This document shows positions 1-9,163 of a stretch of 64,000 nt of DNA, piece by piece. The DNA is from CAYRFQ01 sp964423615 (GTDB taxonomy: Bacteria > Planctomycetota > Planctomycetia > Gemmatales > Gemmataceae). Position 1 is the first letter of the stretch. The number at the start of each line of letters is the position of its first letter. A program made the translations under genes and the position numbers. The stretch is taken from the NCBI GenBank assembly GCA_964423615.1, contig CAYRFQ010000029.1:1-64000 (forward strand), read 5' to 3'. Under the pieces are notes generated by a model, which saw nothing but the letters and a program-made list of their open reading frames with translations, made no database searches and had not been told where the DNA came from.

Positions 1-154
1 TGCTCTAATTGTAGCTAATTGCCAGGACGAAAAACTATGCCGGGAATCGCTGGCAGGAAGCCTGAAAGTGTGAGGTGGTTTTGCTCTGCGGAAATCGGCG
101 TTCGACGGAGACGGTTATAGACTCGCGAGACTTGTCCGTGAGTCGTAGCAAAGC

Positions 155-1078
155 CTAATTGCGGAGCGTCGAGAGAAAGTCAAGGATTGCCTCAAGTTCC
201 GGAGCTGACATATTTTCTTTGTAAGGTGGCATCCGAGATATTTTGGACTTCGCGACGAAATTCCCATTCACTGGCATCAATTCCGCTTTTTGAAAAGTCT
301 TGACGTTCGGTACGCCATTCGAGTCGATGTGGAGCAGCCGCACGAGCTTGGCATCGTTTGTTGGAAGAAGCTTCCCTAAAACCGGCCTCCCATTCCACAT
401 CACCAAGTGGGTCTCATACCCCGGAACGATGCGTTTGTTGGGCTCCAAGATGGACTCTTTAAGATAACTGCGATCATGTGTTCCGATCGCGTGTAACGAC
501 GGAGCGAGTAACTCGTGTCCGGGATACGGGTCTAACGAATGACACTGGTTACACTGAAACTTGTCGGTGAAGAGGCTCTGGCCTTTTTCAATCGAGGAAA
601 TTTGCAGGTTCTGTTCTGATCTGGAAGAGGTCTGCTTCATCGCTGCGATCTTTTGCCTGAATTGCATGAGGCGATCATACTTTGCTGAACCACCTTGCCC
701 ACATAAGAAAGCGGTCACATTCAAGATCTCGGCAACCGACATATCGTTGGCGATGCCTTCGGGCATGATCGCGGCTCCATCGCCGAAGTTGTGCTCCGAT
801 GGCTGGAGGATGGACAGAACGATGTACTCTTCCGCATCCATCCCTTCGACACGCTCATTACCCACCAAACCAATGTCCTTGAGTGATGGACCATATCGTT
901 GTGTTGAATCCAAACTATGGCAGGAAGCACAATGCTTGCGGAAGACGTGCTGCCCTTTATCAGGTTCAATTTTGAACAAGGTCAGTGGGAAGAAGAAACG
1001 CGAGATTCCTAACCCAATCACTCCGACGAGAACACATGCTAGAACAACTGCGCCAGCCGCACGGAACAGTGGAATCAT
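155..1078 (-). CDS. Membrane-anchored di-heme cytochrome c
   Basis: The protein is about 307 aa. An N-terminal hydrophobic segment (signal anchor) is followed by two c-type heme sites, CASCH and CNQCH, one in each half, so it is a tandem cytochrome c domain protein acting on the periplasmic side. An MP motif after the first heme and RMP near the C-terminus are candidate axial Met ligands. I placed the start at 1078 because its ATG overlaps the stop of the upstream sugar-dehydrogenase-like gene as ATGA, which suggests translational coupling; a longer reading frame to 1123 would overlap that gene by 49 bp. Inferred role: electron acceptor for the upstream dehydrogenase-like protein. The electron donor and physiological substrate are unknown. 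Confidence 0.85.
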   Translation of the reverse strand: MIPLFRAAGAVVLACVLVGVIGLGISRFFFPLTLFKIEPDKGQHVFRKHCASCHSLDSTQRYGPSLKDIGLVGNERVEGMDAEEYIVLSILQPSEHNFGDGAAIMPEGIANDMSVAEILNVTAFLCGQGGSAKYDRLMQFRQKIAAMKQTSSRSEQNLQISSIEKGQSLFTDKFQCNQCHSLDPYPGHELLAPSLHAIGTHDRSYLKESILEPNKRIVPGYETHLVMWNGRPVLGKLLPTNDAKLVRLLHIDSNGVPNVKTFQKAELMPVNGNFVAKSKISRMPPYKENMSAPELEAILDFLSTLRN

Positions 1079-2514
1079 TCCTCGTGTCGGATTCGGTATA
1101 CTTTTTTCGTTTGATAACTGCATACGTAAATTACTCGCTCTTTCGTGGAAATAGCAACATCAATAGCCTGAGGAATGGCAGCAAAGAAGTGATCCATCTC
1201 GGCCCGATATTGTTCGCCATCACGGAATATTTGAACTCTTTTCACATGATTTCCGCCGTAGGAGGCGATATAAAGGCAGTCTGAATACTTATCCGGCAGA
1301 CTGTTGGGTGGAGCATACGCGATGCCTTCCAACGCGGCACGCGAACGGAGTAGCGGTTTCACAACTCCGGCGACTTCTCTGTTTCTTGTTGGACGATTGA
1401 ATGGATGTCCGTGATGTTTGCCCGGAACCACGCGAAATAACGCATCACCCGGATTTGTAGAATCGGGATCGTTGTCCGTACAATAAATCTGCTCATTCGG
1501 CCCGATGGTAATGCCGTAGGGATTTCGAAACCCGCGAGCAAAGACCTCCAATTTGGATGAACTCGCAGCAAGTTTCATGATACATCCGGCGTACGGATGC
1601 GTTGCTGGACCAGAGTCAGATGAGATCCCGACCGTGATGAACAAGTCGCCAGTTTTGTTAAAGGTGATTCCGTTATTTTGATGAAGTCCGTCCGGCAACT
1701 GAGCTCCGGGGAGATCTTTGACAACATCTGTGAAGAAATCGAACTTTCCGTCACCATCTAGATCTTGGAGCTTTGTCACAGTTCCCGTGTTCTCCTGCAC
1801 AATCTTGCCCTGAACTGCCCGTGCCCACTGGCCAGCCCGAGACACAAACAGGTTCCCGTTGTTCCAAGCAATGCCATGAACTCGGTTCAAGTAGGAAGCG
1901 ACACGCACTTCTTGAGGCTGCTTGGCGTCGGAAGGGGGATCAATCCGGACGACCATTCCATTTTGGTACGCAATTCCACCATACCCGGCGACGTAAAGTT
2001 CCTGGTCCGGACCAACACACAGACATGTCGGAGCAATGCTGAGTTGACAGTACTCTTGCACCGAAAACCCAGGCGCTGCTTTCTGTTCGAAGAGCGCATT
2101 CGAGCCCGTGTCCATCTGATTGACCAGATGTAGCGAAACGCGCTCTTTTAGAGTGAGGAGAGACAAACAAACCACGACCAAAAGATACGCAGCCATTAGT
2201 GCGGTCCGTGTTGTCCATCGGAGCTCGGACCGCACGAGGCTGTACGCCACAAAGGCACCGAAAAAAAAGCCGGCGCTCCAGGCCATCACAGTTGTGCGAT
2301 CCAGCTGTGCAAGCGCCACCCACGTTGTAAGGATGCAATTTCGACCCGGTAACGCGAGGGACCCGACAATGACCGCACAGGCCAGCACAAGCGCAGCTCC
2401 GATTGCTCCGAAGAAGTGAGACCACCTTCGTTTGCGAATTGCCGCCGCGACGCAGATCAGGCAAACAATCCCTGTGACACCGATCAACAGGGCAAAGCGA
2501 TGTTGTATGTCCAT
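1075..2514 (-). CDS. Membrane-bound PQQ-dependent sugar dehydrogenase-like protein
   Basis: This 479-aa protein has about four predicted transmembrane helices in residues 1-125. A beta-propeller follows, resembling the glucose/sorbosone dehydrogenase (GSDH) family, with stretches such as GFRNPYGITIGP, an NNGI segment, DLDGDGKFDFF and a terminal YVCSYQTKKVYRI blade. Soluble family members oxidise aldose sugars with PQQ. The fusion to N-terminal membrane helices and the coupled cytochrome c gene (ATGA overlap at 1075-1078) suggest a membrane-bound oxidase passing electrons to that cytochrome. It starts 11 bp after the ligase-like gene at 2526, so the three genes probably form one operon. Whether PQQ is really bound cannot be seen, and a purely structural propeller is possible. 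Confidence 0.75.
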   Translation of the reverse strand: MDIQHRFALLIGVTGIVCLICVAAAIRKRRWSHFFGAIGAALVLACAVIVGSLALPGRNCILTTWVALAQLDRTTVMAWSAGFFFGAFVAYSLVRSELRWTTRTALMAAYLLVVVCLSLLTLKERVSLHLVNQMDTGSNALFEQKAAPGFSVQEYCQLSIAPTCLCVGPDQELYVAGYGGIAYQNGMVVRIDPPSDAKQPQEVRVASYLNRVHGIAWNNGNLFVSRAGQWARAVQGKIVQENTGTVTKLQDLDGDGKFDFFTDVVKDLPGAQLPDGLHQNNGITFNKTGDLFITVGISSDSGPATHPYAGCIMKLAASSSKLEVFARGFRNPYGITIGPNEQIYCTDNDPDSTNPGDALFRVVPGKHHGHPFNRPTRNREVAGVVKPLLRSRAALEGIAYAPPNSLPDKYSDCLYIASYGGNHVKRVQIFRDGEQYRAEMDHFFAAIPQAIDVAISTKERVIYVCSYQTKKVYRIRHEE

Positions 2515-2525
2515 TTGAACCCGAC

Positions 2526-3755
2526 TTAGGTATGTGAATGAGTATCTGGATTTTCGCTGGATTCCAATTTTAGAACGCCCGCACCAACAAGGTTGAGATA
2601 ATAGGGCACTTCCATGGTTTCGAACGACCCAAAGACTTGCTCGACGATGTACCCCGCAAGGCTCGCGATAATGATAACGGCAAATCCTTCACCCCATCGG
2701 GGTGGTTCCTTTCGCCGACCCAACGCGATGCGCCCGAGTAGAGCAATGCACAGGAGATATTGCCCAAGGAAAAGCCATCCACCGATCAAACCAATTTCCG
2801 CCGTCATCTGAATCCAAACATTGTGACCTTCCTTTCCAGGCGGCCACCCGTAAGTATGAGCGATCAACGGCCAGTGATCGGGACCAATCCCAAAGAAAGG
2901 GTTCTTTCCGATCTCGTTGGAGAGATTTTTCCAAAGATCGATGCGAGATTGGGCAGAGCCATCACGTTCTTCACCCGAAGCAAAGGTCGTTGAGAATCGC
3001 TCCTGTACTTCCTTTCCCGCCATTGCTATTCCAACCAGGAGAGCCAAACCGAAGAGTGCGAAATGGGATGGTCTTTTTCGGAGAAACAAGAACGCTACGA
3101 CAGCGCTGCTGACCAATCCCAGCATGGCCCCACGAGATTGATGAATGAAGGGTACGTGAGCGGTCAAGACGAAACAGATAGCGAAGACGCCTTTTTGCCA
3201 GAACGCTCTTGCGTACAACAACAATCCTAACGCGGCGGTCGCACCGATCGTAAATTGATGCGCTACAAAGTTGTCCCGATGGACCGCACCACCGAGCCGG
3301 AGATAAGTCATGTTTTGGCCATAGCCTAAGTACCCAAGTGAGAGGACTATTACCCAGACCAATTGCTCGACTTTGGCCCTTGAATCGATCAGAGTAATTC
3401 CGACAAAGACCGGAACCACGATTTTGAACATTGACTCAACAGCCGCAAAGGCCACGACGCGGTTGGGAGCCAACAACGCGCTAATCGTCAACCAGGCAAA
3501 GAAGGAAACCAGACATGTAATGACTGGGGTTGCCTTGCCAAGTTGCCAGGAACCAAAGCCATGAATACCCCAGCCGACCAGAAGGGCGATCGCGATGATG
3601 CGGCTGTAATTCCCTGCTGGAACAGACCAATGCCACAGCTTCTCGGGCGTGAGGATGGCAAAAATAACATAGACCAAAAGCCCGGAGTACGGCCGGAACA
3701 GAGCAACAATTGCCCCTCCGTAGGCCAGTGCATACGTGAAGATAAGTCCTAGCAT
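2526..3755 (-). CDS. O-antigen ligase/polymerase-like membrane protein (copy 1)
   Basis: This 409-aa polytopic membrane protein has about ten hydrophobic segments. The family hallmark is the large periplasmic loop near residues 265-320: SRIDLWKN, NPFFGIGPDHW and GHNVWIQMTAEIGLIGG, the Wzy_C/WaaL signature. Members transfer or polymerise undecaprenyl-diphosphate-linked glycans on the periplasmic face, and some glycosylate proteins. Its N-terminus (MLG, then TPEKLWHWSVPA) is clearly related to that of the second copy at 6433-7749 (LQPEWNWRWSVPA), so the two are paralogs. The N-terminal style resembles the exosortase-associated O-glycosylation ligase group. It leads the operon containing the dehydrogenase-like protein and cytochrome. 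Polymerase versus ligase cannot be decided from sequence. Confidence 0.85.
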   Translation of the reverse strand: MLGLIFTYALAYGGAIVALFRPYSGLLVYVIFAILTPEKLWHWSVPAGNYSRIIAIALLVGWGIHGFGSWQLGKATPVITCLVSFFAWLTISALLAPNRVVAFAAVESMFKIVVPVFVGITLIDSRAKVEQLVWVIVLSLGYLGYGQNMTYLRLGGAVHRDNFVAHQFTIGATAALGLLLYARAFWQKGVFAICFVLTAHVPFIHQSRGAMLGLVSSAVVAFLFLRKRPSHFALFGLALLVGIAMAGKEVQERFSTTFASGEERDGSAQSRIDLWKNLSNEIGKNPFFGIGPDHWPLIAHTYGWPPGKEGHNVWIQMTAEIGLIGGWLFLGQYLLCIALLGRIALGRRKEPPRWGEGFAVIIIASLAGYIVEQVFGSFETMEVPYYLNLVGAGVLKLESSENPDTHSHT

Positions 3756-3911
3756 GGGAAAAACGCCGAAGTTACAAAACCGAACCCGATTCCCGACCAG
3801 ATCTCAACGGTCGCAATGAACCGGCTCAAATTAGTAAAAGGAGGGTGAAACTTGCTCATGTAGACTCCTGTTGTTGTGCCTTGTTGTCTGAGAAAGAGAA
3901 TGGCTACGACC

Positions 3912-4895
3912 TCAGCCCCTGGGATACGCTTGCTCTTCCGATCTCAAGGAGGTTTTCGCTGCTCCATTGGTTGAGAGCTTTCCCGCAACAATTCTCCAAA
4001 CTTGGAGTGTCCGATGATGGATCGTCCAAAACGCGGACTCTGGCCAGTGCAAACGCCCCTCAGCATACGCGAGATCGTACCCAACGAGTTGCATCTGGGA
4101 TCCGGCAGCACTTTCGACGACCCGAATTTGTTTTTCATTCAAGAGGGTCTTCCATTTCTGGGAATTGCCGCGTCGCGGATTCTTTTCCATTTCCTCAACA
4201 AAGCTCTGAAGTTTTTCTTCGTTGACTTGGGAATGAACGAACGTCATGAGTTCCGCCATTTTGACCTTGGGATGGGCCAAGATGTCCTCGTAGCGAATTT
4301 CCAGATAGCGGTCGGTGCCCAAGGAGTGGCCAACTTTTCGTGCTTGCGTGACCTTCCGGTTCCATTCTTTGGCATAGACACAAACATTATTCGCCCCCCA
4401 CGGGAACCGAAGAATTGAGGCCGCTGCGTCACGTGGATCCCGTAAGATGTGCACGATTCTACAATTTGGAATGACACTCAATACGGCCCCAAGATCATCT
4501 ATGAGGAGGGGATCTTCATGCCCCTGCACGCTTCCCCCAAGGAAATCTTTCGTGAGTTGCAAGGTGGCGTAGGCAATGGCCACGATTGTTCGAGAAGCTA
4601 GTCGCTTCCGGAGTTCTTGAACAATATGTTTGCATGGTAGTTTGTCGGAGTTATACAGCAATCTGAAATATTGATGGTGTGCAAAGGCGTCGAGGAACTC
4701 ATCCAGTTTACGATCATCTCGAAGGCTCTCTTCGTTGATTTGGCACTTGGCGAGCCAAATCTCAAAAGGACCTTCATTGACGGCGGCCACATCTAAATAC
4801 CGCCGGGCAAAGTCTCCCAGCATTGTTGTACCGGATCGTGGCATTCCAGTAAGAATGACCGGCGTTCCCAGTGTGGGTTCTTGAAGGTTGTCCAC
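3912..4895 (-). CDS. Sulfotransferase family protein (copy 1)
   Basis: This 327-aa protein is predicted to transfer sulfate from PAPS to a carbohydrate or other acceptor. The 5'-phosphosulfate loop GMPRSGTTMLGDF lies near residue 18, and a 3'-phosphate-binding region around ILRDPRDAAASILRFPWG lies in the middle. The start is GTG at 4895, preceded by an AGAGGAGA ribosome-binding site. It follows the lipoprotein gene by 25 bp, in the run ligase, lipoprotein, sulfotransferase. Given the locus I infer that it sulfates the exported polysaccharide. It is only distantly similar to the second sulfotransferase at 8049, so they probably have different acceptors or positions. Confidence 0.85.
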   Translation of the reverse strand: MDNLQEPTLGTPVILTGMPRSGTTMLGDFARRYLDVAAVNEGPFEIWLAKCQINEESLRDDRKLDEFLDAFAHHQYFRLLYNSDKLPCKHIVQELRKRLASRTIVAIAYATLQLTKDFLGGSVQGHEDPLLIDDLGAVLSVIPNCRIVHILRDPRDAAASILRFPWGANNVCVYAKEWNRKVTQARKVGHSLGTDRYLEIRYEDILAHPKVKMAELMTFVHSQVNEEKLQSFVEEMEKNPRRGNSQKWKTLLNEKQIRVVESAAGSQMQLVGYDLAYAEGRLHWPESAFWTIHHRTLQVWRIVAGKLSTNGAAKTSLRSEEQAYPRG

Positions 4896-4920
4896 TTTAG
4901 TTTGTCTCCTCTTGACGTCG

Positions 4921-6423
4921 CTATTGGTCTAATCTCACTGTGCACGTAAAGACATGGATCAGTGGGTTTCTTGCGTATCTCGTTGGGCAATCCGCTTTCA
5001 GTTGCGAGACATACAATCTTCCTCGCGAAGGGTCGAACGTCGCACCCCCGATGTATTTGCTGGCAGAATCTATGGGGAAATTGAGTTTCCAAACAGCACA
5101 GGGTTTGATCTGCCAAGGTTTTTTCTTTCCGTTCTTCACGGCCAGGAACTCAAGTGCATCATAGACCCACACTTGGTACTCATATTTCCCGCCTTTGGAA
5201 TGATAGCCTTTTCCCCCGCGGTGGGGGTCTTCACATTTTTTTGGAGTCCCATAACAAATCTCGCCCGTTCCGTGATCGCCAAAGAACAAGACAGAACGGG
5301 TGCTAGGAGCGAAAAATACACCAGTTACTTTCGAAGTCCCGTTAAAGAGTCGATTTGTTCCCCAACCGAGTCTGTGGGTGTGAGGGTAGTACAGGTAGGG
5401 GGTGGCCGCCACCTTCCCAAGCCCCAGCGCCTTGGGATCAAATCCGAAAGCCGCCGGCCCAGTAGAAGTCCTCGCTCGAATCGGGATTCCCGCTTGTCCG
5501 GTGATGTAAGTCGCGCCCAACGCTTTTTGCCACTCGGTCGGGATGGCTCCCATGTATCCAGCAACCAGACCTGCCTTCTCGTCTCCCACCCTGAACAATC
5601 CTTCGACTTTTGCCTGCGCGAGATTCGTTGAACTCAGACGAAAATGGGATTGTTGAGCACTCGCGTTGCCATCGTAGTATTCGTAAAGGGTGCCAATCAG
5701 GTGACCGTCCACGACTAAAAGTCCACCAATTCTCGTGCTGCTATCGATGCTAGAGGTATTCGGGATGCGAGGGCAGATGCTCACAAACGGTTGCAACACC
5801 GAAGCCGTCGACAGATCTGCAAGCTCCTTACTGTTGACGATCTTTTCCGGGATGGCAACCTCGGCGATTGCTTGTTCGCGAAGGTGACCCACGAGAAAGA
5901 GTGAGTTGTTCTTCGGGTTATAGGCGGGCGCAGTTCCCCCGGCTGAGAATTTAGATGCACCTAACTTCCCGAGTGGGACACGAAAAGCTCCAAGGTACTT
6001 CAAATCTGCCTGCTGCAGGAGCGGGAGGTTTTCTGGTCTACCGGGGCTCTTGGAGTTCGGTCGCCTCTTTGGTGTTTTTGCAATGGAATCCTTTGGCGTC
6101 TGGAATCCCGACAACAGCGACGGACCAGTGGCTAATGGGTGATTCTTGACATCGTTGTCTGGGTTGTTGTGGCTTTGCTTGTCTTCGAGGGTTGGCTCGG
6201 CCACATTCTTCCTTTGGGCCATTTGGTCGTTCGTTGTTCCACTGCCTTTCCTGTTGGGCTTGGTTGGCTTGATTGCGTTTCGTCGGTTTGGTGCGTTCTT
6301 TTCCGACCTGACGGAACCGGACTTTTTCTCCAGAGGATCTTTTGGACCACATCCAGAACCCCACAGCACTATTACTATGGTCCCACCTATCAATGATAAG
6401 TTCGTGAAATTGAGTTTTGTCAT
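4921..6423 (-). CDS. Predicted lipoprotein of unknown function
   Basis: This 500-aa protein begins with an export signal and a lipobox-like LWGSGC (cysteine near residue 25). A low-complexity Lys/Asn/Arg/Pro-rich linker follows to about residue 125. The conserved-looking remainder has repeated beta-rich motifs (KYLGAFRVP, LFLVGH, LLVVDGHLIGTLYEYYDG, GVFFAPSTRSVLFFGDHGTG, YVWVYDAL-like, GGATFDPSRGRLYVSQ). These read like blades of a beta-propeller, although no named family is recognised. It sits between the second ligase-like gene (9 bp upstream) and a sulfotransferase, so it is probably part of the EPS machinery at the cell envelope. Function is otherwise unknown. Confidence 0.8.
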   Translation of the reverse strand: MTKLNFTNLSLIGGTIVIVLWGSGCGPKDPLEKKSGSVRSEKNAPNRRNAIKPTKPNRKGSGTTNDQMAQRKNVAEPTLEDKQSHNNPDNDVKNHPLATGPSLLSGFQTPKDSIAKTPKRRPNSKSPGRPENLPLLQQADLKYLGAFRVPLGKLGASKFSAGGTAPAYNPKNNSLFLVGHLREQAIAEVAIPEKIVNSKELADLSTASVLQPFVSICPRIPNTSSIDSSTRIGGLLVVDGHLIGTLYEYYDGNASAQQSHFRLSSTNLAQAKVEGLFRVGDEKAGLVAGYMGAIPTEWQKALGATYITGQAGIPIRARTSTGPAAFGFDPKALGLGKVAATPYLYYPHTHRLGWGTNRLFNGTSKVTGVFFAPSTRSVLFFGDHGTGEICYGTPKKCEDPHRGGKGYHSKGGKYEYQVWVYDALEFLAVKNGKKKPWQIKPCAVWKLNFPIDSASKYIGGATFDPSRGRLYVSQLKADCPTRYARNPLIHVFTCTVRLDQ

Positions 6424-6432
6424 ATTGTTGTC

Positions 6433-7749
6433 TCAGCTGGAATGTGTTTGTTCTTCTGGGCGCTGCGCGAGGTCGAGGACTGTTTCCGGTGCGTTATAGC
6501 TTCGAAGAATCAAAAGCGTCGCAGCTCCAACAACTGTTAACGCATAAGAACTCTCAAGCAACATGCCACTGGAAAACATACTAGGTACAAAGTAACCAGG
6601 GAGCCCGACAAGGACGCTCAACATGGCCGCTTGCGCCCACTTTGGAGTTTGGGCAGAATTGGCTATTTTGTATCGCCTGGCGCAGGCGAGCCAAATGACT
6701 CCAAAGAAGAGAAAATAGCACAACGCCGCAGGGATTCCAAATTCCGTCGTGACTTCGAAGAACAAATTGTGCAAGGCCTTTGTTGGGACGTCTAACCCGC
6801 CAGGATAGTATTGAGGAACGATGTAAATAGAAGCCCCAGGGCCGACACCGATGGTTGGATAATCCCACATGAGGTTGTACCCCGCCTCCCACAGCGCAAA
6901 CCGGCTTTCTGCGGAGCTATCCAGGTTCTCGGAAGACTGAAAACTTGAGGTAAATTCCTTAACCACACTCGGCCCGGCCAAGAGAACACCTGCGAGGACA
7001 ATGACAACGAAAAGTGAAACGGTCGCCCGATTCTTTGGCATAAATACGAAAAACAATCCAAAAATTACGACAGCGCCGATCATGCAACCGCGGGATTCTA
7101 GCAACATAATTAGATGAACCAAGAGAACCACATTCGCAAAGGCAATGATTTTTTGCCACCACTGCTCGCTACAAACCGATAGTGCAAGGCCGATTCCAAT
7201 CCCAGGGACCGCTAAAATTGAGTACGTATTGTTGTTTAGACCTGATGAGCCCCATCCTTGCTGAACGAACCTGCAGTAGCCGTCTTGGAAGTAATACATG
7301 TTGATCTGGTAGGCGTTATATCCGATGGCCAGGAGACAAACCCACAAAAGCAGAGTGATTTGTTTTGGGGAGTGGATCAATTTGATTCCAAGTAATCCCA
7401 TGAGAACTACTTTCCAAAGAACGTTCAGCAACCACTCACTCCGTTGCGGATGGATACTTGTATTGGCACTGAGGTATCCAATTCCGAGGAAGCAAGCCAA
7501 TGCAATACAAGCGACCAGTGGCGTCCCCCGCAGACGATTACCACGCAGGCCACTCAGGACTGCCCCAATGAGTGTTGCCCCGGCGATGTATTTCTGGCAT
7601 TGAAAGTCAGCTGGCACACTCCATCTCCAATTCCATTCTGGTTGAAGGAGCATAAAGCAGTAGTAACCGATGACTCCCTCGCCTGGCCGATAGAGAGCCC
7701 GTAGGCAGATAATGGTAAATAGTGAAAATACAAAAATATAACCAAGCAT
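6433..7749 (-). CDS. O-antigen ligase/polymerase-like membrane protein (copy 2)
   Basis: This 438-aa polytopic membrane protein carries the Wzy_C/WaaL-type loop (SRFALWEAG, DYPTIGVGPGA, ALHNLFFEVTTEFGIPAA). It begins MLGYIFVFSLF and shares the EWNWRWSVPA-like N-terminal motif with copy 1 at 2526-3755. The start codon has a GGGAG ribosome-binding site six bases upstream. It heads the group ligase, lipoprotein, sulfotransferase. As in copy 1, it likely polymerises or transfers lipid-linked glycans in the periplasm. Two divergent copies in one locus suggest separate polymerase and ligase roles, or separate acceptors, but the sequence does not say which is which. Confidence 0.85.
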   Translation of the reverse strand: MLGYIFVFSLFTIICLRALYRPGEGVIGYYCFMLLQPEWNWRWSVPADFQCQKYIAGATLIGAVLSGLRGNRLRGTPLVACIALACFLGIGYLSANTSIHPQRSEWLLNVLWKVVLMGLLGIKLIHSPKQITLLLWVCLLAIGYNAYQINMYYFQDGYCRFVQQGWGSSGLNNNTYSILAVPGIGIGLALSVCSEQWWQKIIAFANVVLLVHLIMLLESRGCMIGAVVIFGLFFVFMPKNRATVSLFVVIVLAGVLLAGPSVVKEFTSSFQSSENLDSSAESRFALWEAGYNLMWDYPTIGVGPGASIYIVPQYYPGGLDVPTKALHNLFFEVTTEFGIPAALCYFLFFGVIWLACARRYKIANSAQTPKWAQAAMLSVLVGLPGYFVPSMFSSGMLLESSYALTVVGAATLLILRSYNAPETVLDLAQRPEEQTHSS

Positions 7750-8048
7750 TCGTGCTCCCAGTGAGATTCGAATGTTGCGATAGAATCACTTCCCTCAAAA
7801 TGAGATTTACCAATGACAGTTCAAAGAGCCAGCGATTTTCGGCACGATCTTAAGTCGTGAATTGACAAGTGCTTACGAATTTGGGTTTTCTCGCTTGCAG
7901 ATAGTGCACAAACTCAAGGCTTTGATAGTATATCGCAGACCTTCAGGTGCACGCCACATTGATTTTGTCATGGCAGAAAACTCCTAAAACATATATTTGA
8001 GATATTAATAATGTAGTTTACAAACAAAAATCGTGCCGGGAATCGCTG

Positions 8049-9041
8049 TCAAAGAGCAGGGTTCAGGGCCGAAAATTGAGAAAAAACAGGCGACGCCTCG
8101 ACTATTCTCGTGACCGCAGCCTTGGTCTCTTCATCCAACGCGGTGGCCTGTCGATTGGGGCTGAAGTCCGCGCCACGATAGATGCTGTAGTACTGTGATT
8201 GAGCATCGCGTCCAAGCAACGGCTCTGCCTCACTATGTTTACTTCTGTGTAAGAATTCAATCACTTGGTCATGGAGCTGGAGAGACATGCTATCGAATAT
8301 AGGTTCAATGACTTGCAATGTGTCTTCGTACAATTGTTCATAGGATATTAGATGGTCGACGGAGATGTGGCGAAGGTCTTCGTTCCAAACTCGCCACCGC
8401 AAGGCGACAAATTCAGCATCGCTCATCGCTTCGATGTCCGCTTCCGATAGGCTTAGTTGTGTCAGAGCTTCGTGGTCCTGGTAATATCGTAGCCACTCCA
8501 GTCGCTCAGAGCTTGATGTGGGAGCCATCTGACCAGATTGAATCCCTGAAAGGAACGAAGCAACAACGGCATAGGGATTACGCATGATTTGAATTACGGC
8601 GGAAGTTCGTAATCCTTTGAGGATTGAAGCCAAATTGCGGGAAGAACGTGTCTCCTTCAACACAACGACGTTTGTTGACTGCCAACGAGGGTAATACAGC
8701 GTTTGATAACAGCGACGAGCTAAGGAACTCCGTGTCGCTGCTGCCCAGAATAGCCATCGGAGTTTCGGGGCAGAAGGAAATCGTATGTAGTCTTTCCAGA
8801 AGAACGGCGGGCGATCGTGTTCGGGATTTGGCCGTAGGATTTCAGCAATCACACGCTCGTGGTCTATATCCATAAGTCCGTTTCCTTCTTTGAGTTTTTT
8901 GAAGAGATCTGCATCGAGAGCTTTGGGGAGCGTCCGACCAATCGCCTCATGACGGTACACGACAGAAGGATGCGCGTTGAGAATGTTACTGGCCCAAGTG
9001 GTTCCAGATCGAGGAAAGCCCACAAGCGTGACAAGGGACAT
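8049..9041 (-). CDS. Sulfotransferase family protein (copy 2)
   Basis: This 330-aa protein opens directly with the PAPS-binding loop GFPRSGTTWASNIL at residues 8-21. A 3'-phosphate-binding segment, IMRNPYAVVASFLSGIQSG, lies near residue 150. The ribosome-binding site AGGAGA is six to seven bases before the ATG. Family knowledge predicts sulfate transfer from PAPS to a hydroxyl of a carbohydrate. The gene is monocistronic or follows the SLC13 permease gene (122 bp apart). With copy 1 at 3912 it suggests that the EPS made here carries sulfate esters. Confidence 0.85.
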   Translation of the reverse strand: MSLVTLVGFPRSGTTWASNILNAHPSVVYRHEAIGRTLPKALDADLFKKLKEGNGLMDIDHERVIAEILRPNPEHDRPPFFWKDYIRFPSAPKLRWLFWAAATRSSLARRCYQTLYYPRWQSTNVVVLKETRSSRNLASILKGLRTSAVIQIMRNPYAVVASFLSGIQSGQMAPTSSSERLEWLRYYQDHEALTQLSLSEADIEAMSDAEFVALRWRVWNEDLRHISVDHLISYEQLYEDTLQVIEPIFDSMSLQLHDQVIEFLHRSKHSEAEPLLGRDAQSQYYSIYRGADFSPNRQATALDEETKAAVTRIVEASPVFSQFSALNPAL

Positions 9042-9081
9042 ATCTTCTCCTACGTTGAAGCCTCAGTTAGTGTGCATTCCA

Positions 9082-9153
9082 CACAAGATAGTCCAGCAGT
9101 CTATTGTTCTTAGATGTTCGTGTATCTTGTGGGCTCTCTGTCCCTTGTGGGAC
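9082..9153. other. Hairpin-forming gap between SLC13 and sulfotransferase genes
   Basis: Two potential hairpins lie in this 122-bp gap. Nine-base arms at 9082-9090 and 9123-9131 (CACAAGATA/TATCTTGTG) are perfectly complementary with a 32-base loop, and a compact GTCCC-TTGT-GGGAC hairpin lies at 9140-9153. Neither is followed by a convincing T-run on the minus strand, so a terminator or processing site after the SLC13 gene is possible but weakly supported. Confidence 0.3.
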
Positions 9154-9163
9154 ACTCGCTTCC

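Noticed and set aside
38..8048. Shared 15-mer TGCCGGGAATCGCTG at 38-52 and 8034-8048, near gene ends
   Set aside because: About two identical 15-mer pairs are expected by chance in 64 kb, and the surrounding sequence is not similar.
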